Positions 7,955 to 15,976 of a stretch of 64,000 nt of DNA are shown here, one piece after another. The translations under genes and the position numbers were made by a program. Position 1 is the first letter of the stretch. The number at the start of each line of letters is the position of its first letter. This DNA is from Ekhidna lutea (GTDB lineage Bacteria; Bacteroidota; Bacteroidia; Cytophagales; Cyclobacteriaceae), in NCBI RefSeq assembly GCF_900188325.1, contig NZ_FZPD01000001.1, positions 1 to 64,000 on the forward strand, read 5' to 3'. The notes under the pieces are model-generated. The model had not been told where the DNA came from. It searched no databases and was given only the letters and a program-made list of their open reading frames with translations.

Positions 7955-10936
7955 CTAACCATTGCCGGTAAGTATAAACGCCCCCCACACTTTTGGGTCA
8001 CTGTATTTCTCCCTTAATTTAAGTTGAGCATATTTAAGTGACTCCCTAACTTCATTGGTTTCTACAAGTTTTTGATAAAACAATGTCATCAACTCACTGG
8101 TTGCGGCATCATCTACTTTTGACAAGCTAGTAATAATATTTCGGGCTCCAGCTACCATAAATGCCCGTTGCAAGCCATATACTCCTTCTCCGTTGGTTAT
8201 TTCACCAAGACCCGACTCGCAAGCAGATAATACCACTAATTTCGTTCGGCTTAAATCCAAATTCATAGCTTCATAGGCAGTAAGAATGCCGTCATTTTCT
8301 GGTATCGTTGCTATCCCATCAAGGAATCGTGAAAAAGTTTCCGACGCACCTGTTAGATAAATTCCTGATTTAAATAACGAATTATTGATGGGACTGTTTG
8401 CCGCTATGAAATTAAACCTGTCTCCATAAAACCCATGAGTAGCTATATGCAAGATGGTAGGATTATATGCTGAACGTATCTTTAGCTCATTAGCGTCTTC
8501 ATCCAGATACGACCTAACGTTCCATTCTGCTTGCAACAACCCTTCAATCTTTTGGATTTCAGCAGCTGCACCTGGAAGTGGTGCGAGATTCAGACGATTG
8601 TCAGTATCCCCATTGCTGAATGCCGGATTTCCAAACAAGTAGGATTTTTTATTAAAAATCTCAACATCCTTTCTAAAAAGATCTTTTGCACTGGTGAGGT
8701 AAGAGACATAATAATTGTCAATGACATGCTTGCCCGTAGTTGTAGCCAACACATTTGGGTTCATTTTGTAATAAATTCCATCCGGAACCATCAAAACGTT
8801 ATTCACCCCCACAACCTTCTCATCAATTGGTTTCCAAAAAATATTGTAGGTTTCTTGTGCCCCTATATTAAAAAGCATTGCATTTTTATAACGCGTATAA
8901 TGCTGCTCATCCGTTCTAAAATCATCTCCAAGCACCACATACTCTGGCTCTGTTTCTCCATTTTTAAAAATAATTGCCAAATATTTCGTGTAGTCTGTAA
9001 ATCCGAATAAGGTGCTTTCATCACTGGTGAGCGACTTAAACTCTTTCACCTTTACAATCTCTACAATTGCATGATCAGGTTTCACAAAATTTTGAACGGT
9101 TTGCCAATCTTCATCAACCTTTTGAAGTAATCCCGCAAAATTTTCAAGTAAAATCATTAGTTCTTTTTCCTGACGTTCTACCTGAGATTCTTCATATTGG
9201 AGGTTTACATTCAATTGTTCCAGCTCTTGTACACCCATTTGGTAGTAGCTCGCCAGTAATCTTTTATCTGATTGCCAGGTTCTATACTTAGATTTTAACT
9301 CCGGGTCCGTGCTTTCTAAAACCTTCTCACGCACCTTGTCAGAAGTGTTAAAAAGTATTGCTTTTGTCTTTATTTGAAAGTCAAAAATCCTTTTAATTAA
9401 ATCCGGGTTTTCTTCAAGTTGAGTAAAGGCAATGTAATTATACCTATCAATGTTGCTGGTAATGTTTTGGAAAAATGCCTGTCTTTCCTGCTCTGTCATA
9501 ATTGGAAATAAAGTCCCGATAAGACCTATTTGAATTTCAATGGCTTCCCTAAACAGTTTTTCAGCTTCTTTAAACTTATTAATTGCCAGGCAATGCATAC
9601 CCATATATTCTAACGCACTACCATAGGCGGGATGCTTAGCACCCAGTACACGCTGACGAATAAGTACTGCTTCCTGATAATACTTTTCAGCCTCATGTTC
9701 TCTACCCAGTGAGCTATATAACACACCTACGTTTATTAAAGTCGTAGCATAATCCGGATGATCTTTTCCATATATTTTCTCATCTATTCTGAGTACCTCC
9801 ATGTAGTACTCTTCAGCCTTTTCATTATTGCCGAGTTTACGCTCTACTCTGGCCAAATTGTTCAGCGTGTTTGCGTAGTATGGATGATTACTTCCAAACT
9901 TTTTTCGATAGGTTTCCAGCGCATCAACAAACATATCTCGTGCCTCTACAACATTTCCTTCTGTGAGTGCAAGTGTGCCGAGGTTATTTTTAGCAGTAGC
10001 ATAAAAAGGATGATCAGTTCCTATGTTTTCTTCGCTTTCTTTCACAACCTCTATAAACATTTCTCTTGCTTTCGAAATGTTTCCAAGACGGTTGTAGAGA
10101 ATTCCCAGGTCATTAAGTGTGCTGATAATTAATATTTCGGCTTCATCGGGAATAGATTTTTTAAGTTCTAAAGCATCCAGTAGCGTTTTCTCTGCATCCC
10201 CATACCTACCCATTCGCTCATAAAAAAGCGCCAGACTCTCCATTGATTCAGCTCGCTGCACATCATAGTTTCTACCCAGAGACTGATAAATAGTGTTACT
10301 GAGGTTGATGAATTTCTCACCCTCTATAGGGTCTCCCGTAAGGATAAGAATTCGGCCTTTATGGCTACATATTTCTGCAAAATCCGGTGAAAGATCATTC
10401 CCGGAAGCGACCAACTGGTCATAACAGTTATTGTAAATACTTAAAGCAAGTGTATATGAACCCGCCTCTTCATATAAGAACGCTAGTTTTGATCTGGCAA
10501 TCCAATATTCTATTTTTTGACCTGGGAGCTCATCTAAAATATCAAGCGATTTTTGAATATAACGTCTAGCCAGATCAAACTCCACTTGCTCTAAATAAAG
10601 AATGCCCATGTTTAAAAGGGCATCCGCATAATCTTTTTGGTTAGGGATTCCAGCCTCTTCATGATATAAAATTGAAAGATTAAGGTTTCTTTCTGCTTCA
10701 AATGGATCAAGGAGTTGAAGATCCAAAAAGCCTACATTATTGTAAATGTTTGCACGTTGCAAATAGGTAAGATCATCAATGTAGTTTTCCAGGATATTCT
10801 TAAAGCCTCGCGCAGCTTGTTCCCAGTGATTTTTCTCCAGGTTTTCTTCTGCCTCAGCAATCAATTGATTGACATACTGGGCATGAGATAAGCTAAAAAG
10901 GCATGAAAAAAATATACCAGCAAGTATGTTTTTCAT
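7955..10936 (-). CDS. Exported TPR-CHAT domain protein (caspase-like peptidase fold)
   Basis: A 993-aa protein with signal peptide MKNILAGIFFSCLFSLSHAQ. About ten tetratricopeptide repeats of the kinesin-light-chain type fill residues ~25-450 (ATAKNNLGTLAL, YANTLNNLARVERKLGNNEK, YATTLINVGVLYSSLGREHE). A helical linker leads to a CHAT domain at ~650-993. The CHAT catalytic pair is intact: His in HIATHGF (~834) and Cys in LSACESGLGE (~906). CHAT belongs to peptidase clan CD with caspases, separase and gingipains. Many CHAT proteins are cytoplasmic, so the signal peptide and the position next to a PorE-like gene point to a periplasmic or outer-membrane role. No T9SS sorting domain is visible. 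The substrate is unknown; the TPR array is the likely recognition platform. Confidence 0.9.
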   Translation of the reverse strand: MKNILAGIFFSCLFSLSHAQYVNQLIAEAEENLEKNHWEQAARGFKNILENYIDDLTYLQRANIYNNVGFLDLQLLDPFEAERNLNLSILYHEEAGIPNQKDYADALLNMGILYLEQVEFDLARRYIQKSLDILDELPGQKIEYWIARSKLAFLYEEAGSYTLALSIYNNCYDQLVASGNDLSPDFAEICSHKGRILILTGDPIEGEKFINLSNTIYQSLGRNYDVQRAESMESLALFYERMGRYGDAEKTLLDALELKKSIPDEAEILIISTLNDLGILYNRLGNISKAREMFIEVVKESEENIGTDHPFYATAKNNLGTLALTEGNVVEARDMFVDALETYRKKFGSNHPYYANTLNNLARVERKLGNNEKAEEYYMEVLRIDEKIYGKDHPDYATTLINVGVLYSSLGREHEAEKYYQEAVLIRQRVLGAKHPAYGSALEYMGMHCLAINKFKEAEKLFREAIEIQIGLIGTLFPIMTEQERQAFFQNITSNIDRYNYIAFTQLEENPDLIKRIFDFQIKTKAILFNTSDKVREKVLESTDPELKSKYRTWQSDKRLLASYYQMGVQELEQLNVNLQYEESQVERQEKELMILLENFAGLLQKVDEDWQTVQNFVKPDHAIVEIVKVKEFKSLTSDESTLFGFTDYTKYLAIIFKNGETEPEYVVLGDDFRTDEQHYTRYKNAMLFNIGAQETYNIFWKPIDEKVVGVNNVLMVPDGIYYKMNPNVLATTTGKHVIDNYYVSYLTSAKDLFRKDVEIFNKKSYLFGNPAFSNGDTDNRLNLAPLPGAAAEIQKIEGLLQAEWNVRSYLDEDANELKIRSAYNPTILHIATHGFYGDRFNFIAANSPINNSLFKSGIYLTGASETFSRFLDGIATIPENDGILTAYEAMNLDLSRTKLVVLSACESGLGEITNGEGVYGLQRAFMVAGARNIITSLSKVDDAATSELMTLFYQKLVETNEVRESLKYAQLKLREKYSDPKVWGAFILTGNG

Positions 10937-11064
10937 GGCGGTGACAAATAAACACCACTAACCTAATCATTTAATTAGCAAATGATAAATGCTCGATTGA
11001 ATGAAAAAAGGATTTTTTAGGAGTAAAAAAGGATTCAGCAACCAAGATGTTAATTTTTCGGTAA

Positions 11065-12579
11065 ATGCCTTTCTTTGCCAGACAAAACAGGAGCATGATC
11101 GGAAAGCTAAAAGTTTATAATTCACTTAAACGGGAGAAAGAAGAGTTTCAACCCCTACACCCACCTCATGTTGGTATGTACGTGTGTGGGCCAACCGTGT
11201 ATAGCAATGTCCACCTTGGAAACGTTCGTACGTTTTTGAGCTTTGATGTGGTCAATAGATACCTGCGCTTCTTGGGATATAAAGTGCGGTATGTTCGAAA
11301 CATTACGGACGTTGGACACTTATCGGATACCGGTGAAGATAAGATCTCCAAGAAAGCCAAGCTGGATAAGTTAGAGCCCATGGAAATCGTGCAGATGTAT
11401 GCCAATGATTTCCATGATGTCATGCTACAATTCAATGCCATCCCACCGGATATCGAGCCTTCTGCAATCGGTCATTTAATGGAGCAAATTGAGATGACTC
11501 AAAAGCTTATTGATAATGGCTATGCATACGAATCCAACGGGTCTGTTTATTTCGATGTACAGAAATATCATAAAGAAAACGATAATTCTTACGGCATTCT
11601 GAGTGGCCGAAAAATCGAAGATCTGCTGAGTGAAACACGTGATCTGGATGGTGGAAGTGACAAAAAAAGCCCACTTGACTTTGCATTATGGAAGAAAGCT
11701 GCTCCCGAGCATATTATGAGGTGGAAAACCCAATGGAGTGATGGCTTCCCGGGCTGGCACCTGGAATGCTCGGTGATGAGCACCAAATACCTGGGTGAAG
11801 AATTTGACATTCACGGCGGTGGCATGGACTTACAGTTCCCACACCATGAATGCGAGATTGCACAAAATGCCGGAACCCATGGAAAAGGTGGTGCCAAGTA
11901 TTGGTTACACACCAACATGCTGACGGTGAATGGCCAGAAGATGAGTAAGTCGCTGGGCAACTCATTTCTACCACGTGAACTGATGACCGGAGATCATGAA
12001 CTATTGGAGCGAGGTTACAGTCCCATGACGATTCGTTTCTTCATGATGCAATCACATTATGCGAGTACGCTGGACTTTTCGAATGAAGCTCTGGAAGCTT
12101 CCAGAAAAGGATATGTACGATTGGCCAACGGTATGCGACTGATGCATGAAATGGAGTGGACAAAAGATGATGGCGAGCTGAATGAAAAGCAAGTTGAGCA
12201 GATCAAAAAGATGTGCGACAACTGCTACCATGCCATGAACGATGACTTCAACACAGCTTTAACTATCGGACATTTATTCAACCTGGTGAAGAAGATCAAT
12301 TCACTGCACACCGGACAGTTGAAATATGGTGAAATCGGTGAGGAAACGTTCAAGCGAATGAAGGAAACATTCCTTGGTTTTACAGAAGATGTTCTTGGCC
12401 TAAAAGTAGAATCAGACGTGGACTACAAAGCTTTGATCGATACGATCCTGGGTGAGTACAAAGACGCCAAGTTCAACCGTGACTTTGAGCGAGTGGATAA
12501 GTTACGTGCTGAGTTGAAAGCCGAAGGCATTGTAGTGAAGGACATGAAAGAAAAGATCGAGTGGGCGTTTGAGGAGTGA
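11065..12579 (+). CDS. cysS: Cysteine--tRNA ligase
   Basis: A class I aminoacyl-tRNA synthetase that charges tRNA-Cys. Visible motifs are the zinc and ATP site [13 protein letters not shown] (residues 41-53, HLGN being the HIGH variant), zinc ligands in WHLECS and HHECEIAQ, and KMSKS in [11 protein letters not shown] (~292). Length is normal at about 494-504 aa. The ATG at 11065 is in frame, but the family usually begins close to the KLKVYNS segment, so the ATG at 11095 (MIGKLKVYN) is an equally good or better start. It is divergent from the TPR-CHAT gene across a 128-base gap. Confidence 0.97.
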   Translation: MPFFARQNRSMIGKLKVYNSLKREKEEFQPLHPPHVGMYVCGPTVYSNVHLGNVRTFLSFDVVNRYLRFLGYKVRYVRNITDVGHLSDTGEDKISKKAKLDKLEPMEIVQMYANDFHDVMLQFNAIPPDIEPSAIGHLMEQIEMTQKLIDNGYAYESNGSVYFDVQKYHKENDNSYGILSGRKIEDLLSETRDLDGGSDKKSPLDFALWKKAAPEHIMRWKTQWSDGFPGWHLECSVMSTKYLGEEFDIHGGGMDLQFPHHECEIAQNAGTHGKGGAKYWLHTNMLTVNGQKMSKSLGNSFLPRELMTGDHELLERGYSPMTIRFFMMQSHYASTLDFSNEALEASRKGYVRLANGMRLMHEMEWTKDDGELNEKQVEQIKKMCDNCYHAMNDDFNTALTIGHLFNLVKKINSLHTGQLKYGEIGEETFKRMKETFLGFTEDVLGLKVESDVDYKALIDTILGEYKDAKFNRDFERVDKLRAELKAEGIVVKDMKEKIEWAFEE

Positions 12580-12628
12580 TTCGATTTACGAATTATTCGA
12601 ATTGGGGATTTGAAGATTAGCCTAAACA

Positions 12629-13027
12629 ATGAAAATTTCAGAAAATACACACCAGCCTAACTCAAATGATGAAATATGGGAGTTGATCGACAAAGAATAT
12701 CAATGGGTTTTAATTCCAAATTTCAATCCTCATGAAGTAGTTGAATGGGTCAGTGGAACAGTCACCATTGACAATAGCGAGATTGTCACAAATCATAAAG
12801 TCAGAATGATCAGTTTTGACATTTTGTTAGAAATTAATGATCTAAAGAAGGTTATTAATTTAAATACTCGAAACATTTCAATTTTTCAGTTTGACAGAGA
12901 GGTGTCAGATACTTTGGTGATTGATCATTTGCCAGATAGTAGGATCAATGAAATTCTTTTTGAAAATGGGCTGAAATACATTTACAATATTCACTATGAA
13001 TTTATGACGATCCAGAAATTTGAATAA
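12629..13027 (+). CDS. Hypothetical protein
   Basis: A 132-aa soluble, acidic protein with no signal peptide or membrane segment. I do not recognise a family. It begins with a polar segment, then WELIDKEYQWVLIPNF and alternating beta-like strands. It is visibly AT-richer than the flanking cysS and mazG genes, and simple A/T-rich direct repeats and palindromes flank it (12580-12628 and 13028-13155). This fits an inserted accessory gene between two housekeeping genes. Codon structure looks normal throughout, so it is probably real. Confidence 0.6.
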   Translation: MKISENTHQPNSNDEIWELIDKEYQWVLIPNFNPHEVVEWVSGTVTIDNSEIVTNHKVRMISFDILLEINDLKKVINLNTRNISIFQFDREVSDTLVIDHLPDSRINEILFENGLKYIYNIHYEFMTIQKFE

Positions 13028-13083
13028 TCTTCTAATCAATCACCAAATCATCAAATCGATTTAGCTTTCTCCCTCACACAGAT

Positions 13084-13104
13084 ATGCCGGATTTATTCCG
13101 GCAT
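13084..13104. repeat. Palindrome (REP-like hairpin)
   Basis: Perfect inverted repeat atgccgga / tccggcat with a five-base loop (tttat). It lies between convergent genes. No T-run follows on either strand, so it is more like an intergenic palindromic repeat than a classical terminator. Confidence 0.7.
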
Positions 13105-13129
13105 CTTCCACTAAACTCCTAAATCGAAG

Positions 13130-13150
13130 ATCCCGCAACAAGTGCGGGAT
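13130..13150. repeat. Palindrome next to the mazG stop codon
   Basis: Perfect 8-bp inverted repeat atcccgca / tgcgggat with loop acaag, ten bases from the mazG stop. It could stop transcription of either convergent gene. The T-run is weak on both sides, and it pairs with the neighbouring palindrome at 13084-13104. Confidence 0.7.
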
Positions 13151-13159
13151 AGTTCTAAA

Positions 13160-13954
13160 TCAAATCCGCTTCGCTTTTTCCCAATACGCATCCATCTCTT
13201 CCAGGGTCATTTCTCCTAAGCTCTTCCCATCCTTTTTGGATTCAGACTCGAGATACTGAAAACGTTTGATGAATTTTTTGTTGGTGCGCTCCAGTGCTTC
13301 TTCCGGATTGATGTCTACAAACCGTGCATAGTTGATCAGTGAAAATAACAAATCACCAAACTCTCCGGCTTGCTTTTCCTTGTCAGTCTCATCCTGAAAC
13401 TCATTCATCTCCTCCTGTACTTTTTCCCACACCTGATCCTGATTGTCCCAATCAAAACCAACTCCCCTTGCTTTCTCCTGAATTCGCATCGCCTTCACCA
13501 AAGCAGGCAAAGATTTTGGCACCCCACCTAACACTGATCTGTTCCCTTTCTCCTTCAGTTTGATTTGCTCCCAGTTGGCTTTCACGGTTTCCTCGTCTTC
13601 CGCATTCACATCTCCATAAATATGTGGGTGACGATTGATCAGCTTATCGCAAACAGCATTCACCACATCCTCTACATCAAAGGATTTCATTTCCCTCCCA
13701 ATACGGGCATAAAAAACCAGATGCAGCATCAGGTCGCCAAGCTCTTTTTTCACTTCTTCCAGATCATTTTCAATGATCGCATCGGACAGCTCGTAGGTTT
13801 CCTCTATGGTCAGGTGACGAAGCGTTTCCATCGTCTGCTTTTTGTCCCAGGGGCAATTCTCCCTCAGTTCATCCATGATGGTAAGCAAACGATCAAACGC
13901 CTCAAGTTTGGCTTTTCGGTTTGGGTCTGGTGTGGAAAGTGGTTTTTTGGTCAT
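13160..13954 (-). CDS. mazG: Nucleoside triphosphate pyrophosphohydrolase MazG
   Basis: A 264-aa enzyme of the tandem-domain MazG type, which hydrolyses NTPs to NMP and pyrophosphate and removes damaged or excess nucleotides. The N-terminal half carries CPWDKKQTMETLRHLTIEE and the acidic metal-binding ELGDLMLHLVFYARI. The second half repeats the pattern with KQAGEFGDLLFSLINYARF. The length matches bacterial two-domain MazG. It is transcribed towards the hypothetical gene ending at 13027. Confidence 0.95.
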   Translation of the reverse strand: MTKKPLSTPDPNRKAKLEAFDRLLTIMDELRENCPWDKKQTMETLRHLTIEETYELSDAIIENDLEEVKKELGDLMLHLVFYARIGREMKSFDVEDVVNAVCDKLINRHPHIYGDVNAEDEETVKANWEQIKLKEKGNRSVLGGVPKSLPALVKAMRIQEKARGVGFDWDNQDQVWEKVQEEMNEFQDETDKEKQAGEFGDLLFSLINYARFVDINPEEALERTNKKFIKRFQYLESESKKDGKSLGEMTLEEMDAYWEKAKRI

Positions 13955-13974
13955 TATTGAAAATCAGTCTTTAA

Positions 13975-14062
13975 CATCCCCTGCCAACGCCTTAACCATC
14001 GCACCTCCCTTCAAAGGGAAAATAATGTCCCCTTGAGGGGGCTATAGGGGTGTCCTTGGAAT
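13975..14062. repeat. Intergenic sequence rich in short palindromes
   Basis: Short palindromes are packed here: cccttcaaaggg, then cccttgaggg within a C/G-tract stretch, followed by ctataggggtgt. The stretch is non-coding, upstream of mazG on its strand and ahead of the small gene at 14133. It resembles dispersed palindromic intergenic repeats common in Bacteroidota; that comparison is from memory and would need a genome-wide search. Confidence 0.45.
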
Positions 14063-14107
14063 TATTACAAAGATCAGCTTGTTCACAAACTACAGCCGCA
14101 AATTGGC

Positions 14108-14115
14108 TAATTTTG
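14108..14115 (+). promoter_or_regulatory. Candidate -7 element (TAATTTTG)
   Basis: Exact fit to the Bacteroidota -7 consensus TAnnTTTG, 17 bases ahead of the ATG at 14133. It favours that ATG over the upstream TTG at 14079. No good -33 TTG is present at ideal spacing. Confidence 0.45.
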
Positions 14116-14132
14116 TACCAAAATCGGAACGA

Positions 14133-14360
14133 ATGCAGGTAGTATTATTAGGAATCGGAATATTCGCGTTGTTTTTTGTAGGGTTGTCCATCCGAATTTT
14201 GCTAAAAAAAGATGGAGAATTTAAGGGGACATGTGCTTCTCAAAACCCTTACCTCAACAAAGAAGGTGCGTCATGTGGATTTTGTGGGAAGACCGTGAAG
14301 CCTGGACAAGATTGTGGGAACCCGGATTCCGAGGTAAACAAAGTACTGGCCAAGTTCTAA
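14133..14360 (+). CDS. Small membrane-anchored Cys-rich protein
   Basis: A 75-aa protein with one transmembrane segment (VVLLGIGIFALFFVGLSIRI). A short C-terminal domain carries four conserved-looking cysteines: GTCASQNP, then CGFCGK, then DCGN. I recall similar short 'membrane or secreted proteins' in Bacteroidota. The membrane helix followed by a Cys cluster also recalls NqrM, the Na+-NQR maturation factor, but the Cys spacing differs and I would not assign that function. An upstream in-frame TTG at 14079 would give 93 aa. The ATG at 14133 is preferred because it follows a -7 element and gives a compact N-terminus before the membrane segment. Confidence 0.65.
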   Translation: MQVVLLGIGIFALFFVGLSIRILLKKDGEFKGTCASQNPYLNKEGASCGFCGKTVKPGQDCGNPDSEVNKVLAKF

Positions 14361-14375
14361 GCATTTAATGGTACA

Positions 14376-14500
14376 TAGAAAAGATTTTTCTTTGAAAAAC
14401 TATGTTACCTCAACCCTGAAGGGAGTTGCTAAATGTATCCCTTTAGGGAGTTTAAAGGGTGTTTTGAGCTATTCTCTAAGGTTTCAAAAAATCTTTCTTG
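14376..14500. repeat. Imperfect palindromic element with internal hairpins
   Basis: Outer arms gaaaagatttttctttgaaa (from 14377) and gtttcaaaaaatctttctt (14481-14499) are roughly complementary. Between them lie smaller palindromes, ccctgaaggg and tccctttaggga, and a second pair of arms (cctcaaccct against agggtgttttgag). The stretch could fold into one long branched hairpin. It lies between the 75-aa gene and the glmM promoter. An open frame across it looks non-coding. Confidence 0.5.
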
Positions 14501-14542
14501 AATATCATGTTTCTCATCACTTTTTACTTCTACCTACATTTC

Positions 14543-14550
14543 TATCTTTG
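14543..14550 (+). promoter_or_regulatory. glmM promoter -7 element (TATCTTTG)
   Basis: Exact match to TAnnTTTG, 27 bases before the TTG start of glmM. It would give a leader of about 20 bases. The upstream -33 region is T-rich but lacks a clean TTTG. Confidence 0.5.
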
Positions 14551-14577
14551 CGCACCGCTTAAAAAAACTAGAAAGCT

Positions 14578-15960
14578 TTGACATTAATTAAATCAATATC
14601 CGGCCTGCGTGGAACGATAGGTGGAAAAGCCGGAGACAATTTGTCACCACTGGATGTCGTCAAGTTTGCTGCAGGCTATGGAGCCTGGCTCAAAGACGCA
14701 CACAAAAAACCCAAAGTAATTATCGGAAGAGATGCTCGCCCCTCTGGCGCATCCTTTACACAACTTGTGGCTAACACCCTTATCAATCAGGGCATAGATG
14801 TCATGGATTTGGGCCTTAGCACCACTCCTACGGTAGAAATGGCTGTGCTTGCTGAAAAAGCGCAAGGGGGAATCATCCTAACGGCCAGCCATAATCCTGC
14901 CGGATGGAATGCGCTTAAGCTATTGAACAATAGAGGTGAGTTTATTTCCGCTGAAGAAGGAAAGGTAGTGCTCGACTACTCCGAATCGAGTGACATTGAA
15001 TTCGCCCAATCAGGAAAGTTTGGCAAACTCACCACCAATGATTTTTACATCGATTATCACATTGAGCAAATCCTGAAACACCCATTGGTGGATGTTGAAT
15101 CTATAAAAAAAGCCGGATTTAAAGTGGTAGTAGATGCCGTTAATAGTACTGGTGGCGTTTCCATTGTCCCACTTTTGAGGCAGATGGGTGTGGAAGTGAA
15201 AGAGCTTTTCTGTGAGCCAACAGGAAATTTTCCACACAATCCGGAACCTCTGCCGGAAAACCTGCAGCAGATCAGTAGTGAATTGGAAAATGGAAGCTAC
15301 GATCTTGGCGTTGTTGTAGACCCGGATGTGGACAGACTTGCACTCATGTGTGAGAATGGAGAGCCTTTCGGAGAAGAATATACACTCGTAGCGGTTGCGG
15401 ACTATGTGCTTTCCAAGAAAAAGGGAAACACGGTTTCCAACTTATCCTCAACCAGAGCACTGAGAGATGTAACGGAGAAACACGGATGCGAATACAATGC
15501 ATCAGCCGTTGGTGAGGTGCATGTGGTGTCGAAAATGAAAGAAACGAATGCGGTGATTGGTGGGGAAGGAAATGGCGGAGTGATCGTTCCTGACTTACAT
15601 TATGGGCGAGATGCATTAGCCGGAGTTGCCTTGTTTTTAACTCACTTGGCCAAATTTGGAAAAAGTGCGTCCATGTTGAGAGCGACGTATCCCAATTACT
15701 ACATCTCCAAAAATAAAATTGAGCTCACACCAGATATCAATGTAGACGGTGTACTTGAGTCTATTAAGGAACGATACAAGGGTCAACCAATCAATACCAT
15801 TGATGGGGTAAAGATTGAGTTTGACAAGGAATGGGTACAGCTTAGAAAGTCGAATACTGAGCCGATTATTCGTATTTTTGCAGAGTCTGAAAGTCAGAAT
15901 ACAGCCGAACATTTGGCCAAAAAGCTGATGATGGATATCAAGGAAGTTATTTCCGGGTAA
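14578..15960 (+). CDS. glmM: Phosphoglucosamine mutase (phosphohexomutase family)
   Basis: A 460-aa phosphohexomutase that interconverts glucosamine-6-P and glucosamine-1-P for UDP-GlcNAc, and hence peptidoglycan, synthesis. The catalytic phosphoserine loop TASHNP is at ~102-107 (Ser104). The metal loop DPDVDR is at ~248, the sugar-binding GEGNGG follows, and the C-terminal phosphate loop is RKSNTEPIIRIF. The start is TTG; no ATG or GTG fits the conserved opening LIKSISGLRGTIGG, and a promoter element lies just upstream. A phosphomannomutase assignment cannot be excluded by sequence alone. A cysteine desulfurase gene follows after 16 bases. Confidence 0.92.
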   Translation: MTLIKSISGLRGTIGGKAGDNLSPLDVVKFAAGYGAWLKDAHKKPKVIIGRDARPSGASFTQLVANTLINQGIDVMDLGLSTTPTVEMAVLAEKAQGGIILTASHNPAGWNALKLLNNRGEFISAEEGKVVLDYSESSDIEFAQSGKFGKLTTNDFYIDYHIEQILKHPLVDVESIKKAGFKVVVDAVNSTGGVSIVPLLRQMGVEVKELFCEPTGNFPHNPEPLPENLQQISSELENGSYDLGVVVDPDVDRLALMCENGEPFGEEYTLVAVADYVLSKKKGNTVSNLSSTRALRDVTEKHGCEYNASAVGEVHVVSKMKETNAVIGGEGNGGVIVPDLHYGRDALAGVALFLTHLAKFGKSASMLRATYPNYYISKNKIELTPDINVDGVLESIKERYKGQPINTIDGVKIEFDKEWVQLRKSNTEPIIRIFAESESQNTAEHLAKKLMMDIKEVISG

Positions 15961-15976
15961 GAAACGACACACGGTT

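Noticed and set aside
8531-9010. A 159-codon + strand frame opposite the TPR-CHAT gene
   Set aside because: The opposite strand codes a clear CHAT domain across this stretch, and the + frame translation is not protein-like.
7955-10936. CHAT protein as the effector of a type III-E CRISPR (Craspase) system
   Set aside because: No CRISPR array or Cas gene is in the window, and the protein has a signal peptide.
13084-13104. Palindrome as a classical terminator for the gene ending at 13027
   Set aside because: No T-run follows the stem on the + strand; kept as a REP-like repeat.
14368-14562. A 64-codon open frame between the Cys-rich gene and glmM
   Set aside because: It runs through the palindromic element and the glmM promoter, and its translation has no domain-like character.
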